The notes under the pieces were generated by a model that was not told where the DNA came from, made no database searches, and worked only from the letters and a program-made list of their open reading frames with translations. From Nitrospirota bacterium (lineage in GTDB: Bacteria > Nitrospirota > Nitrospiria > JACQBW01): a stretch of 64,000 bases of DNA. Below are positions 9,605 to 19,800 of this stretch, piece after piece. Position numbers and translations under genes: made by a program. The stretch is taken from the NCBI GenBank assembly GCA_016194305.1, contig JACQBW010000001.1, forward strand, positions 44,927 through 108,926, given 5' to 3'. How positions within the stretch are numbered: position 1 is the stretch's first letter; every line of letters starts with the position of its first letter.

Positions 9605-11236
9605 CTAATACATTCCACCCATTTCTCCCCCCATCCCCGGTGACAGCATTGCCCCTGTTTTTTCTTCAGGCACTTCAACAATCAGAACTTCAGTCGTTAA
9701 CATGAGGCTGGAAACGGAAGCGGCGTTTTGCAATGCGCTCCGGGTCACTTTGGACGGGTCGATAATACCCGATGCCACCATGTCAACATATTGTCCTGTT
9801 GCAGCATTAAATCCATAGTTTCCTTTTCCGTTCTTGACATGATCCACCACCGTCGAGCTTTCATATCCCGCATTGAGAATAATCTGCCGTATCGGCTCTT
9901 CCAGAGCTCTTCTCACAATGCTGACACCCCACTGTTGGTCTCCCTCAAGTTTGAGTTTTTCCAAAGCTGAAATACACCGGACAAGCGCCACACCCCCTCC
10001 CGGAACGATTCCTTCCTCAACTGCGGCTTTGGTTGCGTGAAGGGCGTCTTCCACCCGGGCTTTCTTTTCCTTCATTTCCGTCTCAGTAGTCGCCCCGACT
10101 TTAATTACGGCGATCCCACCTATTATTTTGGCAAGACGCTCCTGAAGCTTTTCACGGTCATAATCCGAAACAGTCTCCTCAATCTGGGCTTTAATCTGTT
10201 TAACCCTGGCTTCAATCTGCGCAGGATTGCCCGCGCCTTCTACGAGTGTCGTACTCTCTTTGGTCACGGTAATTCTTTTTGCCTTTCCAAGGTCCGTCAA
10301 TTTTACATTTTCCAGTTTCAATCCAAGATCTTCAGAAATGACCTTGCCTCCTGTCAGCACGGCAATGTCTTCCAGAGTTTCCTTTCTCCGGTCTCCAAAA
10401 CCTGGCGATTTGACCGCCGCGCATTTGAGGCTCCCTCTTAATTTATTGACCACAAGTGTTGCCAGAGCTTCTCCCTCGACTTCTTCAGCAATGATCAGGA
10501 AAGGTCTGCCCATTTGGGAAATTTGTTCTAAAATAGGAACCAGGTCACTCATCGAACTGATCTTTTTCTCACTATTCAGGACAAAAGCGTCTTCTAGAAC
10601 AGTCTCCATTCTTTCCGCATCGGTAAGAAAATAGGACGAAATATACCCCCGGTCAAATTGCATTCCTTCAACCACATCAAGGGAGGTGGTCATACTCTTG
10701 GCCTCTTCAACTGTAATGACACCATCTTTTCCAACTTTCTCCATGGCATCAGAAATTAAATCTCCAATGGTTTTGTCATTATTGGCGGAGATGGACCCGA
10801 TCTGGGCGATCTCTTTCTTGGTCTTGCACGGTTTGCTGATTTTCTTAAGCTCTTCCACAATGAGTTCAACCGCATGATTAATTCCCCGTTTGATCTCCAT
10901 GCTATTGGCTCCGGATGCGGTATGTTTCAGCCCTTCTCTGAAAATAGCCTGCGCCAGGACAGTAGCGGTTGTGGTCCCGTCACCGGCCACGTCGCTGGTT
11001 TTGCTGGCCACCTCTCTGACCAGTTGAGCACCCATGTTTTCATAGGGGTCTTTAAGCTCTATTTCTTTGGCCACAGTGACCCCGTCGTTACAGATTAAAG
11101 GGGCGCCAAATTTCTTTTCAATCATGACGGTTCTCCCTCCAGGGCCCAGGGTGGCTTTGACCGCGTTTGACAATTGGTTTACCCCTCTCAAGACTGAAGC
11201 CCTGGCTACTTCACCAAAGAGAATCTGTTTTGGCAT
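9605..11236 (-). CDS. groEL: Chaperonin GroEL (60 kDa), standing without an adjacent groES
   Basis: This is a full-length 543-residue chaperonin. The ATP-binding motif [14 protein letters not shown] follows [15 protein letters not shown], the intermediate-domain motif is [16 protein letters not shown], and the tail is GGEMGGMY. The N-terminal segment has [12 protein letters not shown], slightly divergent from the usual TKDGVTVA. The start is supported by GGGAGG 7 bp upstream. No groES lies on either side and no CIRCE-like inverted repeat is seen upstream. It may therefore be a second, specialised GroEL copy in the stress cluster rather than the housekeeping groESL. Confidence 0.94.
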   Translation of the reverse strand: MPKQILFGEVARASVLRGVNQLSNAVKATLGPGGRTVMIEKKFGAPLICNDGVTVAKEIELKDPYENMGAQLVREVASKTSDVAGDGTTTATVLAQAIFREGLKHTASGANSMEIKRGINHAVELIVEELKKISKPCKTKKEIAQIGSISANNDKTIGDLISDAMEKVGKDGVITVEEAKSMTTSLDVVEGMQFDRGYISSYFLTDAERMETVLEDAFVLNSEKKISSMSDLVPILEQISQMGRPFLIIAEEVEGEALATLVVNKLRGSLKCAAVKSPGFGDRRKETLEDIAVLTGGKVISEDLGLKLENVKLTDLGKAKRITVTKESTTLVEGAGNPAQIEARVKQIKAQIEETVSDYDREKLQERLAKIIGGIAVIKVGATTETEMKEKKARVEDALHATKAAVEEGIVPGGGVALVRCISALEKLKLEGDQQWGVSIVRRALEEPIRQIILNAGYESSTVVDHVKNGKGNYGFNAATGQYVDMVASGIIDPSKVTRSALQNAASVSSLMLTTEVLIVEVPEEKTGAMLSPGMGGEMGGMY

Positions 11237-11385
11237 GGTTTAACCTCCCATGATACGTCCTGATAAAATTCCGTAGACTCAGAAACTTCGCCACAAATTA
11301 AACAACGCCATTCCGGGAAACTGAATTTACCAGTGCCATCTCTTAAATCAAGGAACTCTTCTAAAATCATCTGGCCTTCGCATCT
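11206..11385 (-). pseudogene. Degraded paralog of a small zinc-ribbon protein
   Basis: The minus-strand frame reads RCEGQMILEEFLDLRDGTG and then EWRCLICGEV. This aligns closely with the intact zinc ribbon at 16238-16438 (RCQGQMIEEQFLDLRDDTG ... WHCLNCGDV). Here the first cysteine and the start codon are gone: the codons before RCEGQ run back to an in-frame TAG with no ATG, GTG or TTG. The frame ends 31 bp inside groEL. A start at ATG 11370 would lack the first Cys pair. I read it as a decayed duplicate that now forms the groEL leader. Confidence 0.6.
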
Positions 11386-11705
11386 TACACCTTTCTGTCT
11401 ATCCTAACCATGATGTACTGCAATACCGATGCCTTTGAAGAAAGGCACCTGTATTCAACCAGGCTTAAAATGCCATTACTCTAAAAAAACAATGTGTTGG
11501 CTGTGATAGCGACCAGAAAAAATGTGTCGGGCCTATGAATATTCGTCCTGGCAGCCGGAATTAAACTGTCTAATCAATTTGACAGCAAAACCGGATTCAA
11601 AATTATTTTTATTGATATGCCTGAGTATACGTGCTTCTTTAGATTATCCAGTTTTCTAGACACCTCATGGTGTATTGTTTCACTGTCAGGTTGGAATATA
11701 TTGAT
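11386..11705. other. Intergenic region between the groEL leader and an aminoglycoside-phosphotransferase-like gene
   Basis: About 320 bp separate divergent transcription units. It presumably holds both promoters, but I see no convincing -35/-10 pair, no CIRCE repeat and no hairpin strong enough to call. Confidence 0.4.
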
Positions 11706-12752
11706 ATGAAAAAGATAACCAGTCAAAAACACTGCGGTTCCGAAATAACGTTAGAATCCAAGTTAGAATTTCTAAAGCACCCGGAAAACTATCCAGACGA
11801 CCCGGGCAAAATAGAAATTGTGGAGACACATATGTCGTGGGTGTTCCTGACGAAAGGTCATGCCTACAAGTTAAAAAAACCGGTTAGATATGAGTTTCTT
11901 GACTTCAGCACCGTCGACGCACGGCATCACAATTGCGAGGAAGAATTAAGGTTGAATCGTCGTTTGGCGCGCGACGTTTACATCGGGGTATTGGCGCTTA
12001 CCGCCGATGCAGCGGGCAAATTACACTTCGGCGGGGAATCAACACCCATTGACTGGCTGGTCAAAATGCGTCGCCTTCCTGCGGAAAAAATGCTCGACTA
12101 TGTTATAAAAACTCGAACCGTCCGCAATAGAGATGTTGCCCGGACAATCTTGATCCTATCTCATTTCTATAAGGGATCTTCTCCCGTCGAGATGAGCCGG
12201 TCCGAATACAGACAGAACTTCGAATCAAATATACAGGCAAGTTATCAGGAAATCACATCACCTGCCTATGGGATGCCCGGCGAATTGGCATCAGGCGTCT
12301 GCGCGGCACAAATGAAATTTCTGAGGCGAGAAATCGAAATGTTCGACAGGCGCGTTCAAGAAGGAAGAATTGTCGAGGGGCATGGCGATTTGAGACCAGA
12401 ACACATTTGCCTTGAAACCGAACCCGTCATTATCGATTCCCTGGAGTTTAATCGGGAGTTCAGAATTCTCGATCCGGCGGATGAACTCTCTTTTCTGGCA
12501 CTGGAATGCGAGGTGCTCGGTGCCCTGCCGCCTTTAATAAACCTTATTTTTAAAACCTATGCCCGGATCACGGGTGACATTCCACCTGAAAAATTAGTCC
12601 AATTCTATATGAGTCATCGGGCCAGTCTGAGGGCCAAACTGGCCATATGGCACCTCCGGGAACCTAAAATACAGAATATTTCGAAATGGCTCTCCCAGAC
12701 ACGGAAATATCTCGATCTGGCCGCTGAGCATATTGGAAAAGCGAATGCGTGA
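11706..12752 (+). CDS. Aminoglycoside-phosphotransferase-family (COG2187-like) kinase-fold protein
   Basis: The protein of about 348 residues has an N-terminal region with WVFLTKGHAYKLKKPVRYEF (a nucleotide-binding Lys in the kinase N-lobe). The Brenner-type catalytic segment is GHGDLRPEHICLE, followed by VIIDSLEFNREFRILDP, where the Asp would bind metal. This is the COG2187 group, often annotated as an aminoglycoside phosphotransferase family enzyme; its real substrate is unknown. ATG 11706 is chosen because the family begins shortly before this residue; ATG 11667 is an alternative. Its neighbours are stress genes, not antibiotic-resistance genes. Confidence 0.77.
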   Translation: MKKITSQKHCGSEITLESKLEFLKHPENYPDDPGKIEIVETHMSWVFLTKGHAYKLKKPVRYEFLDFSTVDARHHNCEEELRLNRRLARDVYIGVLALTADAAGKLHFGGESTPIDWLVKMRRLPAEKMLDYVIKTRTVRNRDVARTILILSHFYKGSSPVEMSRSEYRQNFESNIQASYQEITSPAYGMPGELASGVCAAQMKFLRREIEMFDRRVQEGRIVEGHGDLRPEHICLETEPVIIDSLEFNREFRILDPADELSFLALECEVLGALPPLINLIFKTYARITGDIPPEKLVQFYMSHRASLRAKLAIWHLREPKIQNISKWLSQTRKYLDLAAEHIGKANA

Positions 12753-12813
12753 GTTTCCTGATCGATTGCATCAGCGGACATAAAGAGAACTGGTTCTCCC
12801 TTAACCTCGATGG

Positions 12814-13800
12814 TCAAGCCTCGAGTAATTCGACAAGGGAACCGCCGGAGTGAATTCTTTTAATGGCTTCGGCAAACAATGCCGCAGCATCCAGAACCAC
12901 CACTTTATGTTTGAGAAAGGCAGGTTCAAATCTGGAAGGGAGGATCGTGTTTGTTATCACGACCTTCTCCAGATACGAATCTGCGAGAACATGGCTGGCA
13001 TCACCGACAAATATCCCGTGCGAGGCGGCTGCATAGATTTTTGAAGCCTCCAGCTCATGACTTGCCTTAGCCGCCCGTGCCAGAGTTCCTCCGGTGCTGA
13101 TTAAATCATCAATGATAATAATCACTCGGCTTCCAATTTCGCCCACAAGTGCTTCACCGCTCACAATCCCTTTACTCCGGAATTTTTCTAGATAAGCAAT
13201 GGATACTGTTTTGTCCAGAACTTCGCTTAGCACCTTTCTGAACTGCTCAGCACGCTTGATACCTCCCACATCCGGCGACATCACAACGACTTCGGCATCC
13301 TTCACCAGCGGGGCGAAATACTGGACGAACAGCTTCCTTGCCTCCAAGTGGTCTGATTGGCAACGAAAGGCATTCTGATAGGCCGCGAGATTGTGAACAT
13401 CCAGGGTGACGACATGATCTGTTCCTACCGCTTCAAGGAGAGTGCTGATGTAGCGAGTTGTCACAGGATCACGGGACTGGGATTTTTGATCCTTCCGCGA
13501 ATATCCCAAATATGGGACAACAGCAGTGACTTTCCCGGCAGAAGAGTCTCTGATAGCACCTATGAAAAATAGAAGCCTGCAGAGCTTATCATTGACGCTC
13601 TGGGACTGATCACTGTGAAGAGACTGGATAACAAAGACGTCTTGACCCCGCACATTAACGAGCGGCCGGGACTTATGTTCTCCATCTTCAAACTCCCGTT
13701 CTTCATGCTCGCTCAAGGGGATACCAAGATGCGCACTGACCTTTTCTCCAAAGGCACGGCTCGACTTGAGAGCAAATAAAGTGATCTTTTCAATGCCCAT
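12814..13800 (-). CDS. prs: Ribose-phosphate pyrophosphokinase (PRPP synthetase)
   Basis: This 328-residue enzyme transfers pyrophosphate from ATP to ribose 5-phosphate, making PRPP for nucleotide, His and Trp synthesis. The flexible-loop region [20 protein letters not shown] and the PRPP-binding loop [19 protein letters not shown] are visible. The loop has DDLISTGGT where the housekeeping enzyme has DDMIDTGGT. The mid-protein metal-binding His is in [13 protein letters not shown]. Its placement beside a phosphoribosyltransferase-like gene and stress genes suggests a second, accessory Prs. It converges with the COG2187-like gene. Confidence 0.87.
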   Translation of the reverse strand: MGIEKITLFALKSSRAFGEKVSAHLGIPLSEHEEREFEDGEHKSRPLVNVRGQDVFVIQSLHSDQSQSVNDKLCRLLFFIGAIRDSSAGKVTAVVPYLGYSRKDQKSQSRDPVTTRYISTLLEAVGTDHVVTLDVHNLAAYQNAFRCQSDHLEARKLFVQYFAPLVKDAEVVVMSPDVGGIKRAEQFRKVLSEVLDKTVSIAYLEKFRSKGIVSGEALVGEIGSRVIIIIDDLISTGGTLARAAKASHELEASKIYAAASHGIFVGDASHVLADSYLEKVVITNTILPSRFEPAFLKHKVVVLDAAALFAEAIKRIHSGGSLVELLEA

Positions 13801-14101
13801 CGTAAGTTTCCATCACTATGCCTGTCAGAATGAATCGCGTTTCTGAGTGTCTTTTAACACAGTAAAAAATAAGAATCAAATAGATCCTCCTCGATGCTTA
13901 CCCATTCCCCTTCTAAATTGAAAATGAAATGACTGTTTGTGTTGATTCCCCTTTTTCTTCTTTGTTACTCTGAAAAAGGGATCGAATCCCGTTGGAAACA
14001 AAATACCCTATTGAAACAGAATTTCAAGATTCAAAAAAATACTTCAGAGATCTGAATTTGTCATTCCGGCCCTTATTTAAATACCGGGAAAAGGAGCTTC
14101 C
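13801..14101. other. Intergenic region between divergent prs and hydrolase genes
   Basis: About 300 bp, AT-rich, lying between genes transcribed away from each other. Both promoters should be here. The only clear signal is AAAAGGAG at about 14089-14096, a ribosome-binding site for the hydrolase frame. Confidence 0.4.
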
Positions 14102-14746
14102 ATAAAAGAGAAGATATCGGAAGAAAAAGTCACCATCAATATAGCTGATATTTCCCTTGAGGGATCGCTCTGGCTCCCACAGGAAACAAAAGGAGTCGTC
14201 CTTTTTTCTCATGGGAGTGGAAGCAGCCGCTTCAGCCCCCGGAACAATTTTGTAGCCAAACTCCTCCGTCAATCGGGAATTGGGACTCTTTTATTCGATC
14301 TTTTAACGGAGGAGGAGGATATCGCCTATCGAAACCGATTTAATATTTCTCTGTTAACCGAACGTCTGATCGGGGCCACCTATTGGGTCACAAAACGGCA
14401 AAGGCCGAAGCCATTTTCCATCGGGTATTTTGGAGCAAGCACTGGTGCTGCGGCAGCTCTCGAAGCAGCGGCAAAACTTCCTGTGGAAATCAGAGCCGTT
14501 GTGTCCCGGGGTGGACGGCCCGATCTGGCAATGGAATTGCTCCCTTTTGTAAAAGCACCCTCCCTCTTTATTGTGGGAAGCCTGGACGATCAAGTGATCG
14601 ACCTTAACCGGGTGGCCTATGATCAGCTCTCCTGTAAAAAAGAAATGGTCATTGTCCCTGGAGCAACTCATCTTTTCGAAGAGCCTGGGACTTTGGAACA
14701 GGTGGCGGAGCTGGCCACCCAATGGTTTACCCACTATTTGATCTAG
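14102..14746 (+). CDS. Alpha/beta hydrolase (dienelactone-hydrolase-like) with no canonical start codon
   Basis: A 214-residue frame runs uninterrupted from ATA 14102 to the stop at 14746. It shows the hydrolase pattern: oxyanion strand VVLFSHGSGSSRFSPRN, nucleophile-elbow region SIGYFGASTGAAAALEAA (Gly-Ala-Ser-Thr-Gly), acid region FIVGSLDDQVID and catalytic His in PGATHLF. The only start candidate next to the ribosome-binding site AAAAGGAG is the codon ATA, 5 bp downstream. No ATG, GTG or TTG occurs in frame before the middle of the gene. Either ATA is used, or an ATG mutated to ATA and expression is crippled. The catalytic residues look intact. Confidence 0.7.
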   Translation: MKEKISEEKVTINIADISLEGSLWLPQETKGVVLFSHGSGSSRFSPRNNFVAKLLRQSGIGTLLFDLLTEEEDIAYRNRFNISLLTERLIGATYWVTKRQRPKPFSIGYFGASTGAAAALEAAAKLPVEIRAVVSRGGRPDLAMELLPFVKAPSLFIVGSLDDQVIDLNRVAYDQLSCKKEMVIVPGATHLFEEPGTLEQVAELATQWFTHYLI

Positions 14747-14938
14747 AATCACGATGGGTTCGGGATTTTTCTAAAGATAATTTTTCCAAAACAAACTTGT
14801 ACCCAATTTGTTGCTTTTGAATTTTGAAGATGCTTAAATGTCGCTTAAATCTAGCATTCACTTATCGCCATAGTCGAAAATCTTTATCCTGCTCCCTCGG
14901 ATTAAAAGAAAAGGAAACGGAGTCGACCGTGTTAATTG

Positions 14939-15568
14939 ATGTTTAAAAACAGAGAGCATGCGGCCCAACTGCTTGCCCAAAGACTGATCAAATACCGGGG
15001 CAAAAACCCTTTGGTGCTCGCCATTCCACGTGGAGCCGTTCCAATGGCCAAGACCATTTCAGATGCACTCGATGGGGAATTGGATATCGTTCTGGTCCAC
15101 AAATTGCGCGCCCCTAATCAACCTGAGCTGGCAATCGGTTCAATTGATGAAAATGGACATGTTTATATCGGCGCCCATGCGGCCCTGGTCGGAGCCGACG
15201 AGTCCTATTTGAAGAAAGAAACCGAAGAACAGCTTAAAATACTCAAACAGCGCAGAAAGCAATATCGACCCGTTCATATTCCGTTCAACCCGACTAATCG
15301 GATCATTATTGTCGTAGATGATGGGCTTGCAACGGGTTCAAGCATGATCGCCGCTCTCAGATCGCTTGAGAAAGAAAAACCTGAAAAACTGGTCGCGGCC
15401 ATGGCTGTGGCCTCTTTTGAAGGACTTCAAAATATAAAAACCTATGCCGACGAAGTGGAATGTCTGTTGGTACCTGAAGAATTTTATTCTGTGGGACAGT
15501 TTTTTGAAGATTTTGAACAGGTCACCGACGAAGAGGTGATCCGGATTCTTAACGAAAACCCAGCATGA
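14939..15568 (+). CDS. Phosphoribosyltransferase-family protein
   Basis: The type I phosphoribosyltransferase fold is recognised from the PRPP loop IIIVVDDGLATGSSMIAALR near residue 125 and the N-terminal PLVLAIPRGAVPMAK. The 209-residue protein begins at ATG 14939; the TTG one codon earlier is rejected. This subgroup is common in bacterial stress clusters, often beside esterase or hydrolase genes, and its substrate is unknown. The hydrolase gene lies 190 bp upstream on the same strand. Its stop is only 5 bp from the stop of the convergent outer-membrane protein gene. Confidence 0.82.
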   Translation: MFKNREHAAQLLAQRLIKYRGKNPLVLAIPRGAVPMAKTISDALDGELDIVLVHKLRAPNQPELAIGSIDENGHVYIGAHAALVGADESYLKKETEEQLKILKQRRKQYRPVHIPFNPTNRIIIVVDDGLATGSSMIAALRSLEKEKPEKLVAAMAVASFEGLQNIKTYADEVECLLVPEEFYSVGQFFEDFEQVTDEEVIRILNENPA

Positions 15569-15573
15569 GGGGT

Positions 15574-16236
15574 TTAATAATAGTGACGAACACCGAAAAT
15601 GAGTGAAAGAGCACATGCACTATTATCCGTCGAAGGTTCGGCAGGAAATCCCGGAATATTCCCGATCACATCGGATTTGCCATCGTTCATCTTTAAATCA
15701 AATTCGGCGTTGTATACCAGGTCGGGAGTCGCAAAATAATCAATACCGATCCCTCCTTTAAGAGCAAGCGTATCTTTGGGTTCCATTCTGCAGGGTGAAC
15801 AGGTGGCACTCAGATCATTGCTTTCTTTAAATGAATTGAGATTGATCCCTACGCCCAGCAGTCCATAAGGCAAAAGCGGGCCCCTTGGACCGGGATGAAA
15901 CTCCATCACAGGAATGATTGAAATGGTTGTTTCCTCGCCATAAATGAAATCCGAAGCATTATTCGTGATCGTGTGTTTCTCCCATTCAATATGTAATCCG
16001 GCAGAAAACCTGTTCGTCAGCCCGTAAGTGACTGTTCCGTTGAAGAGAGGGCCTGCTTCTCCCTGGGTTTCATCAGAGAGTTTTTGCACGTAAATGGAAG
16101 GTCCAAGCCTCAATCCGACTCCCCAACTTCCTTCAGTCCCTGCCGCAAAGACCATTGAAGCCATGCACATTAGAATCAGAGCCAGACAGCCTGTAATAAT
16201 GCAAGTCGAAGAATCAACTATTCTATCCGTATTCAA
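15574..16236 (-). CDS. Outer-membrane beta-barrel protein (OmpW-like)
   Basis: The 220-residue precursor has a hydrophobic signal segment ending SMVFAAG (cleavage about residue 32). Alternating amphipathic strands follow, such as GVGLRLGPSIYV and FSAGLHIEWEKHT, with a C-terminal LIFGVRHYY ending in an aromatic residue, as outer-membrane barrels do. Two cysteines (SATCSPCRME) sit in a presumed loop. It starts at TTG 16236 directly after the stop of the zinc-ribbon gene, so the two form an operon. Its role could be a small porin or adaptation barrel; substrate unknown. Confidence 0.72.
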   Translation of the reverse strand: MNTDRIVDSSTCIITGCLALILMCMASMVFAAGTEGSWGVGLRLGPSIYVQKLSDETQGEAGPLFNGTVTYGLTNRFSAGLHIEWEKHTITNNASDFIYGEETTISIIPVMEFHPGPRGPLLPYGLLGVGINLNSFKESNDLSATCSPCRMEPKDTLALKGGIGIDYFATPDLVYNAEFDLKMNDGKSDVIGNIPGFPAEPSTDNSACALSLIFGVRHYY

Positions 16237-16237
16237 T

Positions 16238-16438
16238 TTAGTTTACGCCAACGACATATTTTCGGCTTCTCGAGGGGAATGGGGAAGTCTGCTGTTTTCG
16301 GTGTGCCTGAATGATGGGATCCGTCACATCCCCGCAATTAAGACAGTGCCACCCATAAAAGGTCATTTTTCCCGTATCGTCCCTCAGGTCCAGAAACTGC
16401 TCTTCAATCATCTGTCCTTGGCATCTTGAACATTGCAT
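16238..16438 (-). CDS. Small zinc-ribbon protein
   Basis: This 66-residue protein has two Cys pairs, MQCSRCQGQ and HCLNCGDV, spaced as in a zinc ribbon, and a basic C-terminus. ATG 16438 is preceded by AAGGAG at 8 bp. The stop abuts the start of the outer-membrane protein gene. A decayed relative lies in the groEL leader at 11206-11385, so the family was duplicated within this stress region. Function is unknown; zinc binding is inferred from the cysteines. Confidence 0.7.
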   Translation of the reverse strand: MQCSRCQGQMIEEQFLDLRDDTGKMTFYGWHCLNCGDVTDPIIQAHRKQQTSPFPSRSRKYVVGVN

Positions 16439-16888
16439 CGAAATGACTCCTTCTCAAAATTTCTATCATGATTGAACTCATTGATGAAAAGAGATTTCTT
16501 GTTTCAATTATGAATTATTGCAAGTCAAATGCCAGTACCTGAAATTGAAAATCATTCCGGACCCCGGGAATAAAACTTTCCTGTTTAATTACAAACTCTT
16601 ATCGAAAAACAACTCAAAAAGAAACGGGTCACATTCCGATTGTTTATCGAGCGGTGAAAGAGACAAACTGTAAAAATATTTTGACAATGCTTCGCACATA
16701 CGATCCAAAATCATTGAAAGCATTGAAAGTTTAAGAATGGGGGTGTGATTAGACACTTAAACAGCGTCAAAAGCGGGGACCGGCTTGTTGATACCGCGCC
16801 CTCTTTTAACAGGAGCAAGTCCTTCCTGCCAGGCGCGCTTTTCATGATCGAAAGGACCATGACTGAAGCAGGGTGATCTTGCCCTTTT
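16439..16888. other. Intergenic region upstream of the zinc-ribbon gene
   Basis: About 450 bp with no convincing gene. A TTGACA-like hexamer occurs at about 16681 on the plus strand without a clear -10 partner. The last 130 bp are more GC-rich and may be a remnant of something, but I could not identify it. Confidence 0.35.
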
Positions 16889-19800
16889 TTAGTGAGGGGA
16901 AGGATTTTGCGTTCGACGAATACTTAATCGTCTGAAGTTGTTTTGTCCATCCATGTTTTTTTGTTCTGCCGCCTTACGGTACCACTTTAAGGCCTCCGCT
17001 TCATCTTTAGCTACCCCGTAGCCATTTTCAAGAAACAAACCGAGCATGACCTGCCCATTGGGGTCACCCTGCTCTGCTGATTTGCGAAGCCACTTCACCG
17101 CTTCAACTTTATCCTTGTCCACGCCGAGTCCTTTTGCGTACATCAATCCGAGAAAATATTGTCCAACAGGATCTCCCTGAGAGGCTGCTTTTAGGTACCA
17201 TTTCGCGGCTTCGGCTTCATTCTTGACTGCCCCCAGGCCACTGCGATACATCCCGGCGAGAATGACAGCTCCCTTATTGTTTCCCTGCTCTGCTGATTTG
17301 CGAAGCCACTTCACGGCTTCAGCATCGTCTTTAGGTACACCGAGGCCATCATGATACATATTTGCCAGGTTCACTTGCCCATTGGGGTCACCCTGCTCTG
17401 CTGATTTGCGAAACCACTTCACCGCCGCGGTATCATCTTTCGCCACACCCAGGCCATGATGATACATGACGCCAAGATTAAATTGCGCACCGGAGTGACC
17501 CTGATCGGCAGCCTTTCCATACCACTTCATCGCTTCAGCCTCATTTTTAACAACCCCAAGGCCATTTTGATACATCCCCGCGAGGATAACAGCTCCCTTA
17601 ATATTTCCCTGCTCTGCTGACTTGCGAAGCCACTTCACCGCTTCAGCATCGTCTTTGGCCACCCCGAGACCATTGTGATACATGAGGGCGAGGTTAAATT
17701 GCCCATCGGAGGTACCCTGGTCGGCTGACTTGCGAAGCCACTTCACCGCTTCGGCTTCGTCTTTGGTGATTCCAAGACCTTGAGAATACATGACGCCGAG
17801 ATTAAATTGCGCACCCGGGTTACCCTGATCAGCCGCCTTGCGATACCACCTCACCGCCTCGGCCGCATCTTTGGTCACTCCGAGGCCACTTTGAAACATT
17901 AAACCAAGATTAAATTGGCCATCGGAATTACCCTGCTCAGCTGCTTTGCGATACCACTTGGCCGCCTCAGCCTCATCTTTATCCACACCGAGACCATGAT
18001 GATACATGGCGCCCAGGTCAAATTGCACTTTCGGGTCACCTTGCGCGGTTGCTTTACGATACCACCGCATCGCTTCGGAATCATTCTTGGCCACCCCAAG
18101 GCCATTATGATACATGATGCCAAGGTTCATTTGCCCATAGGGATTACCCTGGGCAGCTACCTTTCGGTACCAATTGACCGCCTCGGCATCATCTTTAGCA
18201 ACCCCTAATCCATTGTGATACATGACGCCCAGATTAAATTCCGCACTGGGAGTACCCTGATCCGCCGCCTTGCGATACCACTTGACCGCTTCCGCATCAT
18301 CCTTGGCCACTCCGAGGCCATTATGATACATGACGCCGAGGTTAAATTGCCCGATGGCAACACCCTGCTCTGCTGCTTTGCGATACCACTTGACCGCTTC
18401 GGCCTCGTCCTTCGTTATACCAAGACCTTGAGAATACATTGCGCCAAGATAAACTTGCCCATTGGGGTCACCTTGCTCAGCAGCTTTGCGAAACCACTTC
18501 ACCGCTTCAGTATCGCTCTTTTCAACTTCCGCGCCGAGTTGATAAATTTTCCCCAGCAAAACCTGCGATTCAGAATCTCCATTCAGGGCATTATTCGAAA
18601 TAGTTTTTAAAAGTCCTCGATTGCTATCCCAAAATTTACCCATCTCCCTGCGGAATTCCCATAAAATGGGATTATTCCTCCAATTCCATAAGCGGTTGCT
18701 GGAAAAAATAAAATCATTAATATGAACAGGCACATAATTCCAATTCAATTTATTATAAACGACCAATACTCCCACCATTTGAATAAAAACAGACCCGATA
18801 AAGAAGAGGTAGAATCCTGTCCAGACGAGAGATTTGTAAGAATATTTGCTCAATAGGGGAATTGACAGGAGCAGTAACATGGGTTGTATCTCTGAAAGAT
18901 ATCGAGGCCCAAAACTGTCACCTCCCCACCAATATTTGTATTTTGAATACAAGGTAATCTGTAATAAGACAAAAATAAATAACACACTAAAAAACGACAA
19001 ATGAGTATGTTTGTCTCGGACAGCCTTGTAAAAACCAAAAACACCCAAAATGGCCAGTGGAAAATAGATGAAAAGCCCTCTGCCGGGGCTCAACAACAGG
19101 CCAGAAAATCCTTCCCAAAAAGAACCCGTAAAAGGCTGAAGATAAAGCTCGGCTCCCCTTATATTTCCCAGGGCAATCAAATTGTAGCCGGCTAACACCA
19201 CACCAATGATAGCTGGCAGCCACGTATAGGAAAGAATAAAGCGAGGTTGCTTTAAAACCATCCAGACATAAAGTGGCAGAACGAAGAGCAAGTTGGTGGG
19301 TCGAATGGCAACAGCCACTCCGCAGGCTAATCCGAAAAAGGTGGCTTTTAAAATTGAAGGTTGTTTGAATTGGTAAACAGCCAAAAGGCTGGCCAGAAGT
19401 ATAAATAAATTACCCGGACCATGCTGCCAGAGTCCTTGCGAGGAGATTGCCCATGCTTCGGTGGCAAAAGCATACGCGAGACTCAATATGAAAGCCAATC
19501 CCCGTGAGGCGTTTAATTGAAGGGCCAAAAGAAAAAATAAGGAAACGGATAGCGCTGTAATGACGGATGCTGATATTTTTTGTGCTATTTTTGCAAAATT
19601 AAACCAATCTGCAACAGTCCGGTGATGGTTGTCATAGAAGTGGACCGGAAGAAAATAGAAAGGTGAAAGTAAAATGCCTGTTGCCACAGGATAAGCAGGC
19701 AGGAATCCAAATTTTGTTTCTTGAAAAAAATATTGACTCTCCACGATGTGAGCATTTGAAAAGTACTGATGGAAATCATCCATCACGATGTTTCCTTTGA

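Noticed and set aside
11237..11666. CIRCE element for HrcA control of groEL
   Set aside because: No TTAGCACTC-spacer-GAGTGCTAA pattern is present.
16961..18580. Regular 108-bp repeats resembling a repeat array such as CRISPR
   Set aside because: There are no unique spacers; the repeats are contiguous, in frame and encode Sel1 motifs.
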